From Arthrobacter sp. U41 (GTDB lineage: Bacteria > Actinomycetota > Actinomycetes > Actinomycetales > Micrococcaceae): DNA of 64,000 nucleotides. Position numbers and translations under genes: made by a program. The DNA lies in the NCBI RefSeq assembly GCF_001750145.1, contig NZ_CP015732.1, forward strand, positions 1,054,001 through 1,118,000, given 5' to 3'. The notes beneath the pieces were generated by a model. It was not told the DNA's origin, searched no databases, and saw nothing but the letters and a program-made list of their open reading frames with translations. Shown piece by piece: positions 52,226-61,433 of this stretch. Positions within the stretch are counted from its first letter, which is position 1; every line of letters begins with the position of its first letter.

Positions 52226-53110
52226 ATGGGACCCATGAAGCCCTCAGCCCCTGGCAGAAAACGCGGCGCAACACAGTCCCCGGCCGCCTCCGAGCTGAGC
52301 TGCGAAGTCTGCGGCCAGATGCCCGAGCCGACCAAAGCCCGGCTGACCCTGGCCAACATCGCGGTGATGCTGCCGATCGAGCTGGTGGTCCATGCGGCGG
52401 TGGTCGGGACCCCCCTGCCCTATGCGGCCAAGGTCCTGGTCCTCACGTTGACCGCCACCATCCTCGTCATCTGGGTGGCGGAACCTTCCGCGGCGCGGGT
52501 GCTCCGCCGCTGGCTGCATGCCCCCGCCTTGCGGCACCGCAGCCGGCTGGGCGCCGCACCGGCCCTGTGGCGGGCCCGCACGGTACTGAAGGACCGCCCC
52601 GGTTCACTGCAGAAACTGACGCAGTCGCTGGCCCGGCTGGAGACCAACATCCTGAGTATCCACGTCCACCCGGTCGACGACGGCGTGCTGGACGAGCTTG
52701 TGCTTTCCGCGCCCGGCGAGCTGCGCGAGGCCGAACTGCTCAAGGCCCTGCGCGACGGCGGCGGCAGCGATCCGCATGTCTGGCCCACCACGGCGCTGGC
52801 CATGGCTGACGGGCAGACCGGGGCGCTGAGCCTCGCGGCCAGGATTGCGGCCAATCCCGCGGAACTCCCGTTTGCGGTGGCTGAACTGCTACGCGCCCGG
52901 ATTGAACCACGAACGCAAACGGACACCGCGGCCCCGGCTGCCACGGCGCCTGCTACGGACGGGACCGTGCTGAGGATCCCGACTGCCTGGCACGGTCCCA
53001 TTACCTTCAGCCGTCCCGGCGAGCCGTTCACCCCGGCGGAGTCCGCCCGGGCGCACCGGCTGGCCGAGCTGGCCGAGATCCTTGCGCACCGTCCGGTCTC
53101 CGGCCGGTGA
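52226..53110 (+). CDS. Membrane-anchored ACT-domain protein
   Basis: 294 residues. A CxxC pair (ELSCEVCGQMPEPTK) is followed by two membrane helices (IAVMLPIELVVHAAVVG, VLVLTLTATILVIWVAE). Then comes a soluble part with an ACT domain (LKDRPGSLQKLTQSLARLET, NILSIHVHPVDDGVLDELVL) and a C-terminal helical region. ACT domains bind amino acids or other small ligands, so a membrane-tethered sensor is plausible. No partner gene is evident. ATG 52226; 52235 is the alternative. Confidence 0.75.
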   Translation: MGPMKPSAPGRKRGATQSPAASELSCEVCGQMPEPTKARLTLANIAVMLPIELVVHAAVVGTPLPYAAKVLVLTLTATILVIWVAEPSAARVLRRWLHAPALRHRSRLGAAPALWRARTVLKDRPGSLQKLTQSLARLETNILSIHVHPVDDGVLDELVLSAPGELREAELLKALRDGGGSDPHVWPTTALAMADGQTGALSLAARIAANPAELPFAVAELLRARIEPRTQTDTAAPAATAPATDGTVLRIPTAWHGPITFSRPGEPFTPAESARAHRLAELAEILAHRPVSGR

Positions 53111-53155
53111 CGGCTCGGCTTCCTCCTGCTGTGGCGCCGGGGCGGCAGCCCGGCC

Positions 53156-53995
53156 CTAGCTCCTGCGCGGGCGGCTCTCCCGGTCAGGCACCGTCACCAG
53201 GTCCTGATCATCTTCGACGCTGGCCTGTTCCACACTTTCCACGCTGCCAGCTTGCCGGACAGAGTCCTCGCCCCTGCCCGGCCGGCTGCCTGGCAGCTCC
53301 GCGTTTCTGACCTGATCCCTGTCCACGTGCTTTGCCGGTTTTTCGACGACGGGCCGCCGCGTCCTTGCCACTTCAACGGACCGTGCCACGGAGACCGACA
53401 CGAAGACCAGCAGTGCACCGGCGACGGCCACAATGATGAGGGTCCGCAGCCTGCTCGAGAAGATCTCGCTCGCCTGGCCTGGACCGTCGATGACGAGGGC
53501 GGAATAAAGGTAGCTGTCGTCCGCACCGTTGATGACCTGGACTTCGTGCAGGGTCGTCTTGAGCCGCCTGCCGAGTTCCTTCGCGGTGTCCACCGCCTGG
53601 GCCGGAGTCTCTCCCGAGGCCGATAGTTCCAGCAACATTCCGGAACCGGAGCTAAGAGATTGCCCAACGGTGTACTCGGCCCCCAACCCCTGACTCTTCA
53701 TTTGCTCCGCAGTCTCTTGGGCTCCGAGCTTGGTTATCAGAACCTGGGCCAGGAGGGCGCGGTCGCCACTGCGCAAGTACGGGTTGTCGCCGTTGATCGC
53801 GGCCAGTTCCGGCTGGGCCCGCATTTCCGCCTCGGTGGGCGTCTTGGGGCTCAGCAGAGCGTAGGTCATGGTGGCCTCGTAGGTACGCTGGGCAAAAAAC
53901 ATTACGTAAACGCAGGCAAAGATTGTCAGCAGAGCCATGGGCAAGGCTGCCCACTTGTGCCTCCAAAGTGTTTTGAGTACCGAAATCGGATCCAT
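53156..53995 (-). CDS. Wzz/YveK-type chain-length determinant protein
   Basis: 279 residues. Two membrane helices (WAALPMALLTIFACVYVMFF near residue 15 and LIIVAVAGALLVFVSVSVA near residue 187) flank an extracellular domain. The C-terminal 75 residues are charged and low-complexity. This is the polysaccharide co-polymerase layout without a fused tyrosine-kinase domain, and no separate kinase is in the window. Last gene of the polysaccharide locus; controls chain length with the Wzy protein encoded just upstream. Confidence 0.85.
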   Translation of the reverse strand: MDPISVLKTLWRHKWAALPMALLTIFACVYVMFFAQRTYEATMTYALLSPKTPTEAEMRAQPELAAINGDNPYLRSGDRALLAQVLITKLGAQETAEQMKSQGLGAEYTVGQSLSSGSGMLLELSASGETPAQAVDTAKELGRRLKTTLHEVQVINGADDSYLYSALVIDGPGQASEIFSSRLRTLIIVAVAGALLVFVSVSVARSVEVARTRRPVVEKPAKHVDRDQVRNAELPGSRPGRGEDSVRQAGSVESVEQASVEDDQDLVTVPDRESRPRRS

Positions 53996-54005
53996 TAGTC
54001 TCTTC

Positions 54006-55376
54006 CTATCCCCCGGGTTGCCGGTCTGGAGACGCCCCCGAAGGAGCTGCCGGACCGTGTTCAGTTTGACTCTTGACCATCAGCCAGGACGCTCCTGACA
54101 GACCTATAAAAAACGGATAAATCAGGGCAAACACCGGGAACGACATCGAGTCGAAAGTGCCTGATGCCACGGCTGCAATCAACCCGGCAGCGCCGGCTGA
54201 TGCTGCCAGCAGCTTCAGTTCGGCTCCCTCAGCATTCCTGGCCGCGGCCAGTGCGGCGAGGGCGGGAACCAGCAGGTAGACAAGCAGCCCGACCAGCCCG
54301 ACTACGCCCATTGTCACGGCCGTGAGCAAATACTCGTTGTCGAAAATATCGAGCGCGTTCGTCGGGATCCAGGTTCCCGGACCCGTGCCGAGCCATGGCC
54401 GGGCCGCGACCAGACGAAGCGCCAGCGGGTAGTCTTCCGTCCGATACGTGATGGAAGCATCGGAACTTCCCGCCGTGGCGGCATTGACCAGAGTGGATAT
54501 CAAGCCCGGTACGGAGATGAAGAGCCCTGCGGCGCCCAGCGGCATGACCACGAGGGCCCACTGCCTGGCGAGCCTGGGCAGGAAGGGAACGGTGACGGCC
54601 AAGGCTACGACGAGGGCGAGCAGACCGGATCGGGATACAGTCAGCGCGTTCGCGAGCACGAACACCCCGACAAGGGCCCAGTGCAGGGGCTTCCTGCCCC
54701 GCCTGTCATAGATTGCCCGCCAAATGGCGATGGGCAGCACCATCGCACTGACCACACCCAGCTCGATGGGGTGAAGCGTCGTGCCCGCGACGCGCACTAG
54801 CGCGCCTCGGGCCTGGAACGCGTTCGAGCCTCCGTTATCCGAGAATCCCACCATGAGCCCGGTGATCCATTCCACGGGATTCGTATGGGTGGTGAACTGG
54901 ATCAGCGCCGCGATACTGCACACGGCACCGCCGGCGAGAACCCACCTGACGACGACCATGGCGTCTTTGACAGTCCGCAGGCAATCGGTGGTGACAAAAG
55001 CGATCCCAGCCGCCGCGAACAGCAGGAGCATCCAACGGTCCGCAGCTGACCTTCCGTCGGCAGTGCTGGCCCCGCTGAGCCCGGCAAAAAGATGGGCGTA
55101 GCTGAGGCACGAAGCGAGGAGCAGGGTAAGAACCGCGGCCCGGCCCGGGTGCCGGAACGCCACCGGATCATGCAGCCCCAACAATGAGGAGAGTGCCCAG
55201 AGGCCAAAGAGGCACAGGGCGAGCATTTGTGCCACGCTGCTGCTGGCCCCGACCGGTTGCAACACCATGTAGGGCGGAAATGCCATGACTGAGAACACGG
55301 TTGCCTTGAGCAGCCAGGGGGGGCTCGCCTGCCTTCGACGGGCGAGCTGGGCAGGAAAATTTGACTCCGTCAGCAC
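54006..55376 (-). CDS. O-antigen ligase/polymerase-like membrane protein (Wzy)
   Basis: 456 residues, about eleven hydrophobic segments and a large periplasmic-type loop. The Wzy_C/O-antigen-ligase motifs are partly visible: LTVSRSGLLALVVALAVTVP and PWLGTGPGTWIPTNALD in the long loop, where the conserved Arg and the GxGpG-like turn usually lie. It would polymerise repeat units made by the upstream transferases. Start overlaps the glycosyltransferase fusion by seven bases. Confidence 0.82.
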   Translation of the reverse strand: MLTESNFPAQLARRRQASPPWLLKATVFSVMAFPPYMVLQPVGASSSVAQMLALCLFGLWALSSLLGLHDPVAFRHPGRAAVLTLLLASCLSYAHLFAGLSGASTADGRSAADRWMLLLFAAAGIAFVTTDCLRTVKDAMVVVRWVLAGGAVCSIAALIQFTTHTNPVEWITGLMVGFSDNGGSNAFQARGALVRVAGTTLHPIELGVVSAMVLPIAIWRAIYDRRGRKPLHWALVGVFVLANALTVSRSGLLALVVALAVTVPFLPRLARQWALVVMPLGAAGLFISVPGLISTLVNAATAGSSDASITYRTEDYPLALRLVAARPWLGTGPGTWIPTNALDIFDNEYLLTAVTMGVVGLVGLLVYLLVPALAALAAARNAEGAELKLLAASAGAAGLIAAVASGTFDSMSFPVFALIYPFFIGLSGASWLMVKSQTEHGPAAPSGASPDRQPGG

Positions 55377-57991
55377 GGTTCGTCCGCTTCAGCCGGCCGC
55401 CGGGAGCTGGCATCGCGTTCCCAGGCCCCCGGTCCCGCGTTCCCACGACGGCCGGCAAGGGCAAACCCCACGTAAACCAAGGCGTGGCCGGCCGACAACG
55501 GACCGCGAATGGAGCGGGCTACCTCGGACAGCGTCTGGCTGGCAGTCCCACGTCGGCCATGCTGTTCGGCATTCCCGCGATAAACGCGGTGCAGCACGGC
55601 CACCTGGTCCCTGGGCGTTCGCGGCGGGCAGATCACCGCCGGCGCCACGTCCAGGACGGCTTTTTCCCCCGGCTCAAAAAGACGGTCCACGAACAGATCA
55701 TCGGCGATCAGGTCGGGAAACTTCTGGAAACGCTGTCGCCCTACTTCGGACAAACCGTACACGCCGCCGCCCCATAGGCCGTTGCGGGCCGCAGGAAGCT
55801 GCAGACGCGTCCGGTAGTACGAGTGGATCAGCGGGTGGGCGCCCTGCAGGTCAAAGCGCACTGCCGGACGGGCCGCCAAAACTTGGCCGGAGGCTAGTGC
55901 ATTGAGGACCTCGCCCACCGTGCCGGGGCTGATCTGGACATCCGCGTCAAGGTACAACCGCGGCCAGTGGGAGGCGACGGCGTCGCCCGCGTTGAGAGCA
56001 GCAGTCTTGGACGGCTCCGGCATGTCCAGTACCGTCACGCCCTCGAATCCCCGCGCAATCGCGGCGGTGGCATCGGTACAGCCATTGCAGGCCACAATGA
56101 CCTCCAGTTCCCCTGCCGCAGCCAATGGGGCGAGTGGCGCCAGGGTCCGGGCGATCACGGAGGCCTCGTTGTGGGCGGGAATAATCACCGAACCATGGGG
56201 GAACCTTCCGGCGTCCGCGACGTTTGCATCCTCCCTACTCGGCCCAGGCAGCGCAGCCCATCGTCCTTCGTCGAGCACCGTCTGCAGCACACCCCTGCGA
56301 TCCGGTTTCCAGCACCGCAACAGCTCAGAGAATGCCACGACCCCGTGAAACACTGCCGCATAGGCCGCGGAATGATACTTGCGGATATAGCGGACACGGT
56401 TGACGGCCAGGAGCGCATTCAATTGAGGCGAACTGCCGGAAGCCCCGCCCGCATGGCTCATGACAGCCGCAGGCTCATACCAGACGGTTTCCCCCATCAT
56501 TCGCAGACTTCGGAAGAAATCGGTCTCTTCGCAATAGAGGAAGTAGGACTCGTCCCACGTCAGTGAGTCGGCCAAGGGACGCCGGATCATCAGCGCAGCA
56601 CCCGTCGCCCAATCCACCGTGTGGGGATGGGCGTAGCTCTCCGGGTTGAGGTCGGTGCCGGAAAGCCAGTCAGGTCGGCTGGGCGCCCGGCGGCCCATCA
56701 GCGCATCACCAACGGCGGTGGGGATGTTCGGCTCTCGATAGAGTGAGCGGCTAGTTTCACCTCCTGGATTGAGCAGGCGGGGAACCACCGCGCCCGCCTG
56801 TGAGGCAAGCAGCCGTTGCATCATCGTCTTCAAGGCGCCGCGTTCCACCGTGAGGTCCGGGTTCAGCACCACAACGGCCGCGGCATCACCGGCCCTTCGC
56901 ATGGCCGCATTGATGCCCCCGGAGTAGCCCAGATTGCCGCCGGTGGCAAACGCCAGCACGTCAGGGTGCCGGCTGCGCGAGAATTCAAGCGTCCCGTCGC
57001 TTGAGGAGTTATCTGCCACCACAACCCGCAAGGTCAGGTCGGCCGTTTCGGCCCTCAGGCTCTCGATCAGCGCCCCCAGGCAATCTGCGCTGTTGTACGT
57101 CACAACGATCACAACGGCGTCCGCCACTCCGTCAGGTCCGGTGAAGTGGCCGGGAGTCCTGGGTGCCGGATCGGTCGTCGTCAAGCTGTCCGGCATGGCC
57201 GGCGGGATGCAGCAGGAGGACGTTCGCAGTTTCAGGTAGGCCGGCGGTCCATTAACGAGGTAGCGGCCTGCCAGCCGCTTAGGCTCCAAGGCCAGCCGGT
57301 ACCCCCATTCCAGGCCGTGCTCACAAAACCACTGGGGGGCCCGCTGGACCCTGCCGGCGAGGAAGTCCACCGCCGCACCGAAGGCCAGCAGGACGGCCGC
57401 CCCGGTGAGCCCGGCGTAGCGGTCGATCCAGAGTTCCTGGCGCGGTTTGCCGAGTCCCACGTAAAGGATTTGTACGCCGGCATGGGAAATCTCCAGGGCA
57501 ATCCGTTCGGATTCCGTGGTGGAGGCCAGCTCCTCGCGACCCGGGGACCACATGCCCACGAGCTGAAGGCCGGGATGCTCCGTCGCGAGCTTCTGAGCCA
57601 GGAGCTGTTGGTTCGCCTCAGACCCGCCCAGGAATCCCACCCGCAGCCCGAGTTGCTCGGCCTGTGCCAAGAGCGGAGACGCAAGATCGCTGCCGGCCAG
57701 TCGCGGCCACCGGTGCCCGGTGAGCCGCTGTGACTGGGAAACCAAAGGTGCGCCATCAAGCAGGTAGAGCCAGTCCGCAGTGCTGGCGGGGTCGGCGTGC
57801 AACGTGCCCGCCCAGCGGCCGCCGGTGCCAAAATGGTGCAGATGGTCGAGATTGACCGAAGCCACTCCAAGCGGCCTCAACCCGCCACCGCCGGCCGCCC
57901 TCGCAAGGATCCGCTCCAGTGCCGGTTCGGGATCCATCAGGTCCACCGGCGTGCCGCCCAGGATTACTCTGTTCTTGCCCAGCTCTTCCAT
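55370..57991 (-). CDS. Three-domain glycosyltransferase: WecG/TagA domain fused to two GT2 domains
   Basis: 873 residues in one uninterrupted frame. Residues 8-255 are a WecG/TagA/CpsF (GT26) transferase: LLDGAPLVSQSQRL, VGLGKPRQELWIDRYAG and LEWGYRLALEPKRLAGRYL. Residues 290-560 are a GT2 enzyme of the rhamnosyltransferase type (VIVVTYNSADCLGALIESL, VLNPDLTVERGALKTM, TGAALMIRRPLADSL). Residues 605-830 are a second GT2 (HGSVIIPAHNEASVIARTLA, RLYLDADVQISPGTVGEVL). Three sugar additions could thus be carried by one polypeptide. It overlaps the Wzy gene and follows the acyltransferase after 9 bases. Confidence 0.88.
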   Translation of the reverse strand: MEELGKNRVILGGTPVDLMDPEPALERILARAAGGGGLRPLGVASVNLDHLHHFGTGGRWAGTLHADPASTADWLYLLDGAPLVSQSQRLTGHRWPRLAGSDLASPLLAQAEQLGLRVGFLGGSEANQQLLAQKLATEHPGLQLVGMWSPGREELASTTESERIALEISHAGVQILYVGLGKPRQELWIDRYAGLTGAAVLLAFGAAVDFLAGRVQRAPQWFCEHGLEWGYRLALEPKRLAGRYLVNGPPAYLKLRTSSCCIPPAMPDSLTTTDPAPRTPGHFTGPDGVADAVVIVVTYNSADCLGALIESLRAETADLTLRVVVADNSSSDGTLEFSRSRHPDVLAFATGGNLGYSGGINAAMRRAGDAAAVVVLNPDLTVERGALKTMMQRLLASQAGAVVPRLLNPGGETSRSLYREPNIPTAVGDALMGRRAPSRPDWLSGTDLNPESYAHPHTVDWATGAALMIRRPLADSLTWDESYFLYCEETDFFRSLRMMGETVWYEPAAVMSHAGGASGSSPQLNALLAVNRVRYIRKYHSAAYAAVFHGVVAFSELLRCWKPDRRGVLQTVLDEGRWAALPGPSREDANVADAGRFPHGSVIIPAHNEASVIARTLAPLAPLAAAGELEVIVACNGCTDATAAIARGFEGVTVLDMPEPSKTAALNAGDAVASHWPRLYLDADVQISPGTVGEVLNALASGQVLAARPAVRFDLQGAHPLIHSYYRTRLQLPAARNGLWGGGVYGLSEVGRQRFQKFPDLIADDLFVDRLFEPGEKAVLDVAPAVICPPRTPRDQVAVLHRVYRGNAEQHGRRGTASQTLSEVARSIRGPLSAGHALVYVGFALAGRRGNAGPGAWERDASSRRPAEADEPC

Positions 57992-58000
57992 GCCGCCCCC

Positions 58001-58606
58001 TCAAGACCTTTCCGCGGGCAGTAGCTGCCCGCCAGCTTCGATGTAGCGGCGCCCTGTGGCCGGGCACAGCCAGATTCCGCCGTCGTCTTGTTTCAGCGGT
58101 AGTCCGGCCTCGCCGACCCAGCCCATCTGCCGCGCCGGCACCCCGGCGACGACGGCGTAGGCGGGAACGTCTTTTGTGACGACGGCCCCCGCGGCCACCG
58201 TCGCCCATTCGCCGATGCGGACCGGGGCGATGCAGACAGCGCGGGCGCCGATGGAGGCGCCTTTGCCGACGGTCACCCCGACGGCCTCCCAGTCCTCCGC
58301 CCCTTTGAGGAATCCTTCGGGGGTGATGGCCCTCGGGTGCAGGTCGTTGGTCAGCACGGCCGCGGGGCCGACGAAAACGCCGTCGGCAAGGCGTGCCGGT
58401 TCATAGACCAAGGAGTAATTCTGCAGCTTGCAGTTATCACCCACCCGGACCCCGGGACCGATATACGCGCCCCGGCCGATGTTGCAGTTTGCCCCCACAG
58501 TCGCCTCTTCCCGGACCTGGGCAAGGTGCCAGATCCGGGTGCCCTTCCCGATGTTTGCGGTCGCTGCCACGTCTGCTGTGCTGGCAACGTTTCTCATGTC
58601 ATTCAT
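58001..58606 (-). CDS. Hexapeptide-repeat sugar N-acyltransferase (WbpD/WlbB-like)
   Basis: 201 residues of left-handed beta-helix with hexapeptide repeats (IGKGTRIWHLAQV, CNIGRGAYIGPGVRVG, VFVGPAAVLTNDLHPRA, KDVPAYAVVAGVPARQ). The pattern matches acetyltransferases acting on 3-amino sugars such as WbpD/WlbB or FdtC. I chose ATG 58606 (strong aggag site). A longer form starting at ATG 58783, which overlaps the aminotransferase stop (ATGA), cannot be excluded but has an atypical Arg/Pro-rich N-terminus. Works with the DegT enzyme encoded just upstream. Confidence 0.82.
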   Translation of the reverse strand: MNDMRNVASTADVAATANIGKGTRIWHLAQVREEATVGANCNIGRGAYIGPGVRVGDNCKLQNYSLVYEPARLADGVFVGPAAVLTNDLHPRAITPEGFLKGAEDWEAVGVTVGKGASIGARAVCIAPVRIGEWATVAAGAVVTKDVPAYAVVAGVPARQMGWVGEAGLPLKQDDGGIWLCPATGRRYIEAGGQLLPAERS

Positions 58607-58779
58607 GTCACTCCTGCCGTAGGCGGTTCCTGTGCCGGGGACCGGCGTGATGGGGGAGGCGCTGCGCCGGACATGCGTCGGCCGGACGGCCGCCGCTCCC
58701 CGTAGTGCGCCGGGTGTGTCGGCTACGACGCCTCGCGGGACGCTTGTCTTTGCGACGAATTCGCGGGGGCCGAGGCGAC

Positions 58780-59913
58780 TCATGATTTGCTCTCATCGAC
58801 TGCAGTCCGGAGGCTGGCCACGACATGCTCCTGCTGGCGGGCAGTGATGTGGGGATAGATCGGCAGGGACAGGATCTGCCTGGCGGCTGCTTCGGCAACG
58901 GGGTAGCTCCCGGACTTCAGGCCCAGCCGCCGCCAGGCCTCGGTGCGATGGATGGGCACCGGATAGTGGACCCCCGTTGAGACGCCGGATTCCTTCAGGC
59001 GGGCCGCCACTTTGTCGCGGCCGGCAAGCCGGACCACGAAAACATGCCATACATCCGAATTCCCTGTTGCGGACCGAGGCGTACGGACGGCGTCAAGATC
59101 CGCCAGCAGTGCCTGGTACAGGGCTGCGGCCTGACGCCGGTGCTCATTCCAGTCCCGGAGCCGTCTGAGCTTGGTCAGCAGCACGGCCGCCTGGATGGTG
59201 TCCAGGCGGGAGTTCATTCCCATGAATTCATGCTCATATTTGCGTTCGCTACCGTGCGCGCTGAGCAGCCGAACCATGCGGGCGGTGCTGTCGTCGTCCG
59301 TGATAACCGCCCCCGCGTCGCCGGCCGCGCCCAGGTTCTTTCCCGGGTAGAAGCTGGTGGCAGCTACGTGGCCCAATGTTCCGGCGGACCGGCCGAACCG
59401 TGTTGCACCCTGTGCCTGTGCAGCATCTTCAATGACCACCGCGCCGCAGCGTTCTGCGATCTCCGCGAACCGCTCGACTGGAGCCACCTGGCCGAAAAGA
59501 TGCACAGGGATTATGGCCGCTGTCCGGCTGGTGACCGCACGCTCAACGGCGTCCGGATCCAGGAGAAGATACTGCTCGTCAACATCCGCGAGCACCGGCA
59601 CAGCTCCCATCCGGACGACGGCTTCCACGGTGGCAATGAACGTATTGGCCGGCACAATGACCTCCTGACCGGGCCGGATGCCCGCCCCAAGCAGGGCGAG
59701 TTCCAGCGCATCCGTGCCGTTGCCCACACCAATGCAGTGGCGCGCGCCGAGGAAGTCGGCGAACTGTCGTTCGAAAAGTTCCACTTCCTTGCCGCCGATA
59801 AAGGCGGCGCGCTTCAGAATGTCCTGCAGCTGCGGAGCCAGTTCATGTTCGATTTCCGACTGTTGGGCGGCGATGTCGACCAAGGGCACGTGAAGTTGGG
59901 CAGGGGGGTGCAT
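58780..59913 (-). CDS. DegT/DnrJ/EryC1/StrS-family sugar aminotransferase
   Basis: 377 residues. PLP enzyme that transaminates a keto-sugar nucleotide. VIVPANTFIATVEAVVRMGA, IPVHLFGQVAPVERF, VIEDAAQAQGATRFG and the PLP lysine in TSFYPGKNLGAAGDAG are in place. Layout closest to WbpE/WlbC or FdtB/QdtB, which give 3-amino sugars. ATG 59913 follows a ggag site; the flippase stop lies two bases upstream. The downstream acyltransferase would N-acylate its product. Confidence 0.88.
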   Translation of the reverse strand: MHPPAQLHVPLVDIAAQQSEIEHELAPQLQDILKRAAFIGGKEVELFERQFADFLGARHCIGVGNGTDALELALLGAGIRPGQEVIVPANTFIATVEAVVRMGAVPVLADVDEQYLLLDPDAVERAVTSRTAAIIPVHLFGQVAPVERFAEIAERCGAVVIEDAAQAQGATRFGRSAGTLGHVAATSFYPGKNLGAAGDAGAVITDDDSTARMVRLLSAHGSERKYEHEFMGMNSRLDTIQAAVLLTKLRRLRDWNEHRRQAAALYQALLADLDAVRTPRSATGNSDVWHVFVVRLAGRDKVAARLKESGVSTGVHYPVPIHRTEAWRRLGLKSGSYPVAEAAARQILSLPIYPHITARQQEHVVASLRTAVDESKS

Positions 59914-59915
59914 TG

Positions 59916-61433
59916 TCAGCTCCGTAGGCTTAAGGGCGCGGTCGTGGAGGCTGGCACTCGCGCTCCATCCGCACCACTGGCGGTGAGTGACCGCAGGCTC
60001 TTCAACGCCTGCAGTGCATACTTCAGGGTCAGTAACAGATACAACGCGGTGCCGGTGAGGCCGCCAGCGATGAGGGCGAAGAGCGGTTGTCCCACGACAG
60101 TGGCTACCAGCCAGCCAGCCAGCCCGGCAACGGTAGCGGCCGCTACCGGCGGCAGACAGTTGCGCAGCATCGCGCCCGTCCGGGCTCCGACGGTGATCCT
60201 GACGACGACGAAATAGAGCGGGAGAACAACGAGCCAGACCACCACGGCCTGCGCCGCACCTATACCGGCCAAGCCGCTGAACGATGCTCCGACCAGCAAC
60301 GCCGGCAGCAGCGTGGCGAACCATGCCACCTGGACCCAGAAGAGCCCACCGGTCCGCCCGGCCCCGACACACATATCGGCGAGCATTTCCGTCAGGATCC
60401 GGCCGGCCCCGAAGATTCCGAGACCGATCATCGCCGCTGAGGCCCCGGCCCATGCCTGTCCGTAAAGTACGTGGATCAGTGGCTCCGCAAGACCAACGAG
60501 CAGCGCGGAAACCGGCATGGCCAGGTAGGCGCTGATTCCCAGCATCCCCGGTGCCGCCCCAGCAAGCCGCCCCGCCCTGTGGAGGCGCCCGAAGGTCGGC
60601 ACGGCCACAGTGCGGATCACTGCGGTGATCAGGCTGCTGGGCAGGCTGGCGAGGTTGAAGGCCAGGAGATATACGCCCAGTTCCGCGGCTCCGAGTTCGC
60701 GGCCCACGACGATGTAGTCCAGATTAAGGGTCGCGAAGACCACCAGATTTGCCATGGCCAGGGGCATACCCAGGCGAAGGACATATCCCGCCACGGTGCG
60801 GTCGAACCCGGGGCGGAAGCGTTGCGGGGTGATCAGCCAGTACCCCGCTGTCGTCACCAGTTGGCCGCCCAGCCGCGACCAGGCCAACGCGAAAGCCCCC
60901 CACCCATCGAGCGCCATGGGGATAACCAGGATCAGGGTGCAGACTGTGCCGGCAATTTCCACCAGTGCCCGGGGCCGCTGGAGGTAGTCCCGCCAAACCA
61001 TGGCAGCCGGAACCCCGGAAAGTCCTGCCAGCAGGATGGTGAATGCCATAATCTGCACCACCTGGGTTGCGGCGGGATCCCCCATTGCTGCGGCGAGGGC
61101 CGGCGCACCCAGGAACACGGCGCCGGTAAGAAGGGCGCTCGTGACCAGGCCGATCGTGAAAATGGTTGGGGCTATTTCCTGGGGGTCACGGTCCGCGCGG
61201 GCTAGTGCGGCCGTTGCGCCCAGCTCGGTGATGTTCAGGGCAATCGTCTGTACCACGAGGGCTACGGCCAGCGCGCCGAAATGTTCCGGGGCCAGGATGC
61301 GGGCCAGGATCAGCGTGGTGACGAACTGGAGCACCCTTCCGGAGCCGACACCGACGGCACCCCAGACGATACCGCCCCGGAGGCGGGTCCTGACCGTCTC
61401 GAGGCCACTGTCCGGACTCTGTGCCGGGCTCAC
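59916..61433 (-). CDS. Polysaccharide flippase (Wzx, MOP superfamily)
   Basis: 505 residues, about twelve to fourteen membrane helices. The N-terminal VRTRLRGGIVWGAVGVGSGR and the stretch VTTLILARILAPEHFGALAV are typical of the Polysacc_synt/oligosaccharide flippase group. It would move lipid-linked repeat units to the outer face. Its ATG overlaps the stop of the upstream GT2 gene by four bases (61430-61433). Confidence 0.88.
   Translation of the reverse strand: MSPAQSPDSGLETVRTRLRGGIVWGAVGVGSGRVLQFVTTLILARILAPEHFGALAVALVVQTIALNITELGATAALARADRDPQEIAPTIFTIGLVTSALLTGAVFLGAPALAAAMGDPAATQVVQIMAFTILLAGLSGVPAAMVWRDYLQRPRALVEIAGTVCTLILVIPMALDGWGAFALAWSRLGGQLVTTAGYWLITPQRFRPGFDRTVAGYVLRLGMPLAMANLVVFATLNLDYIVVGRELGAAELGVYLLAFNLASLPSSLITAVIRTVAVPTFGRLHRAGRLAGAAPGMLGISAYLAMPVSALLVGLAEPLIHVLYGQAWAGASAAMIGLGIFGAGRILTEMLADMCVGAGRTGGLFWVQVAWFATLLPALLVGASFSGLAGIGAAQAVVVWLVVLPLYFVVVRITVGARTGAMLRNCLPPVAAATVAGLAGWLVATVVGQPLFALIAGGLTGTALYLLLTLKYALQALKSLRSLTASGADGARVPASTTAPLSLRS

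Noticed and set aside
58607..58779. N-terminal domain of the sugar acyltransferase
   Set aside because: The stretch is Arg/Pro-rich with no fold signature, while ATG 58606 has a strong ribosome binding site. The ATGA overlap at 58783 keeps it as a possibility only.
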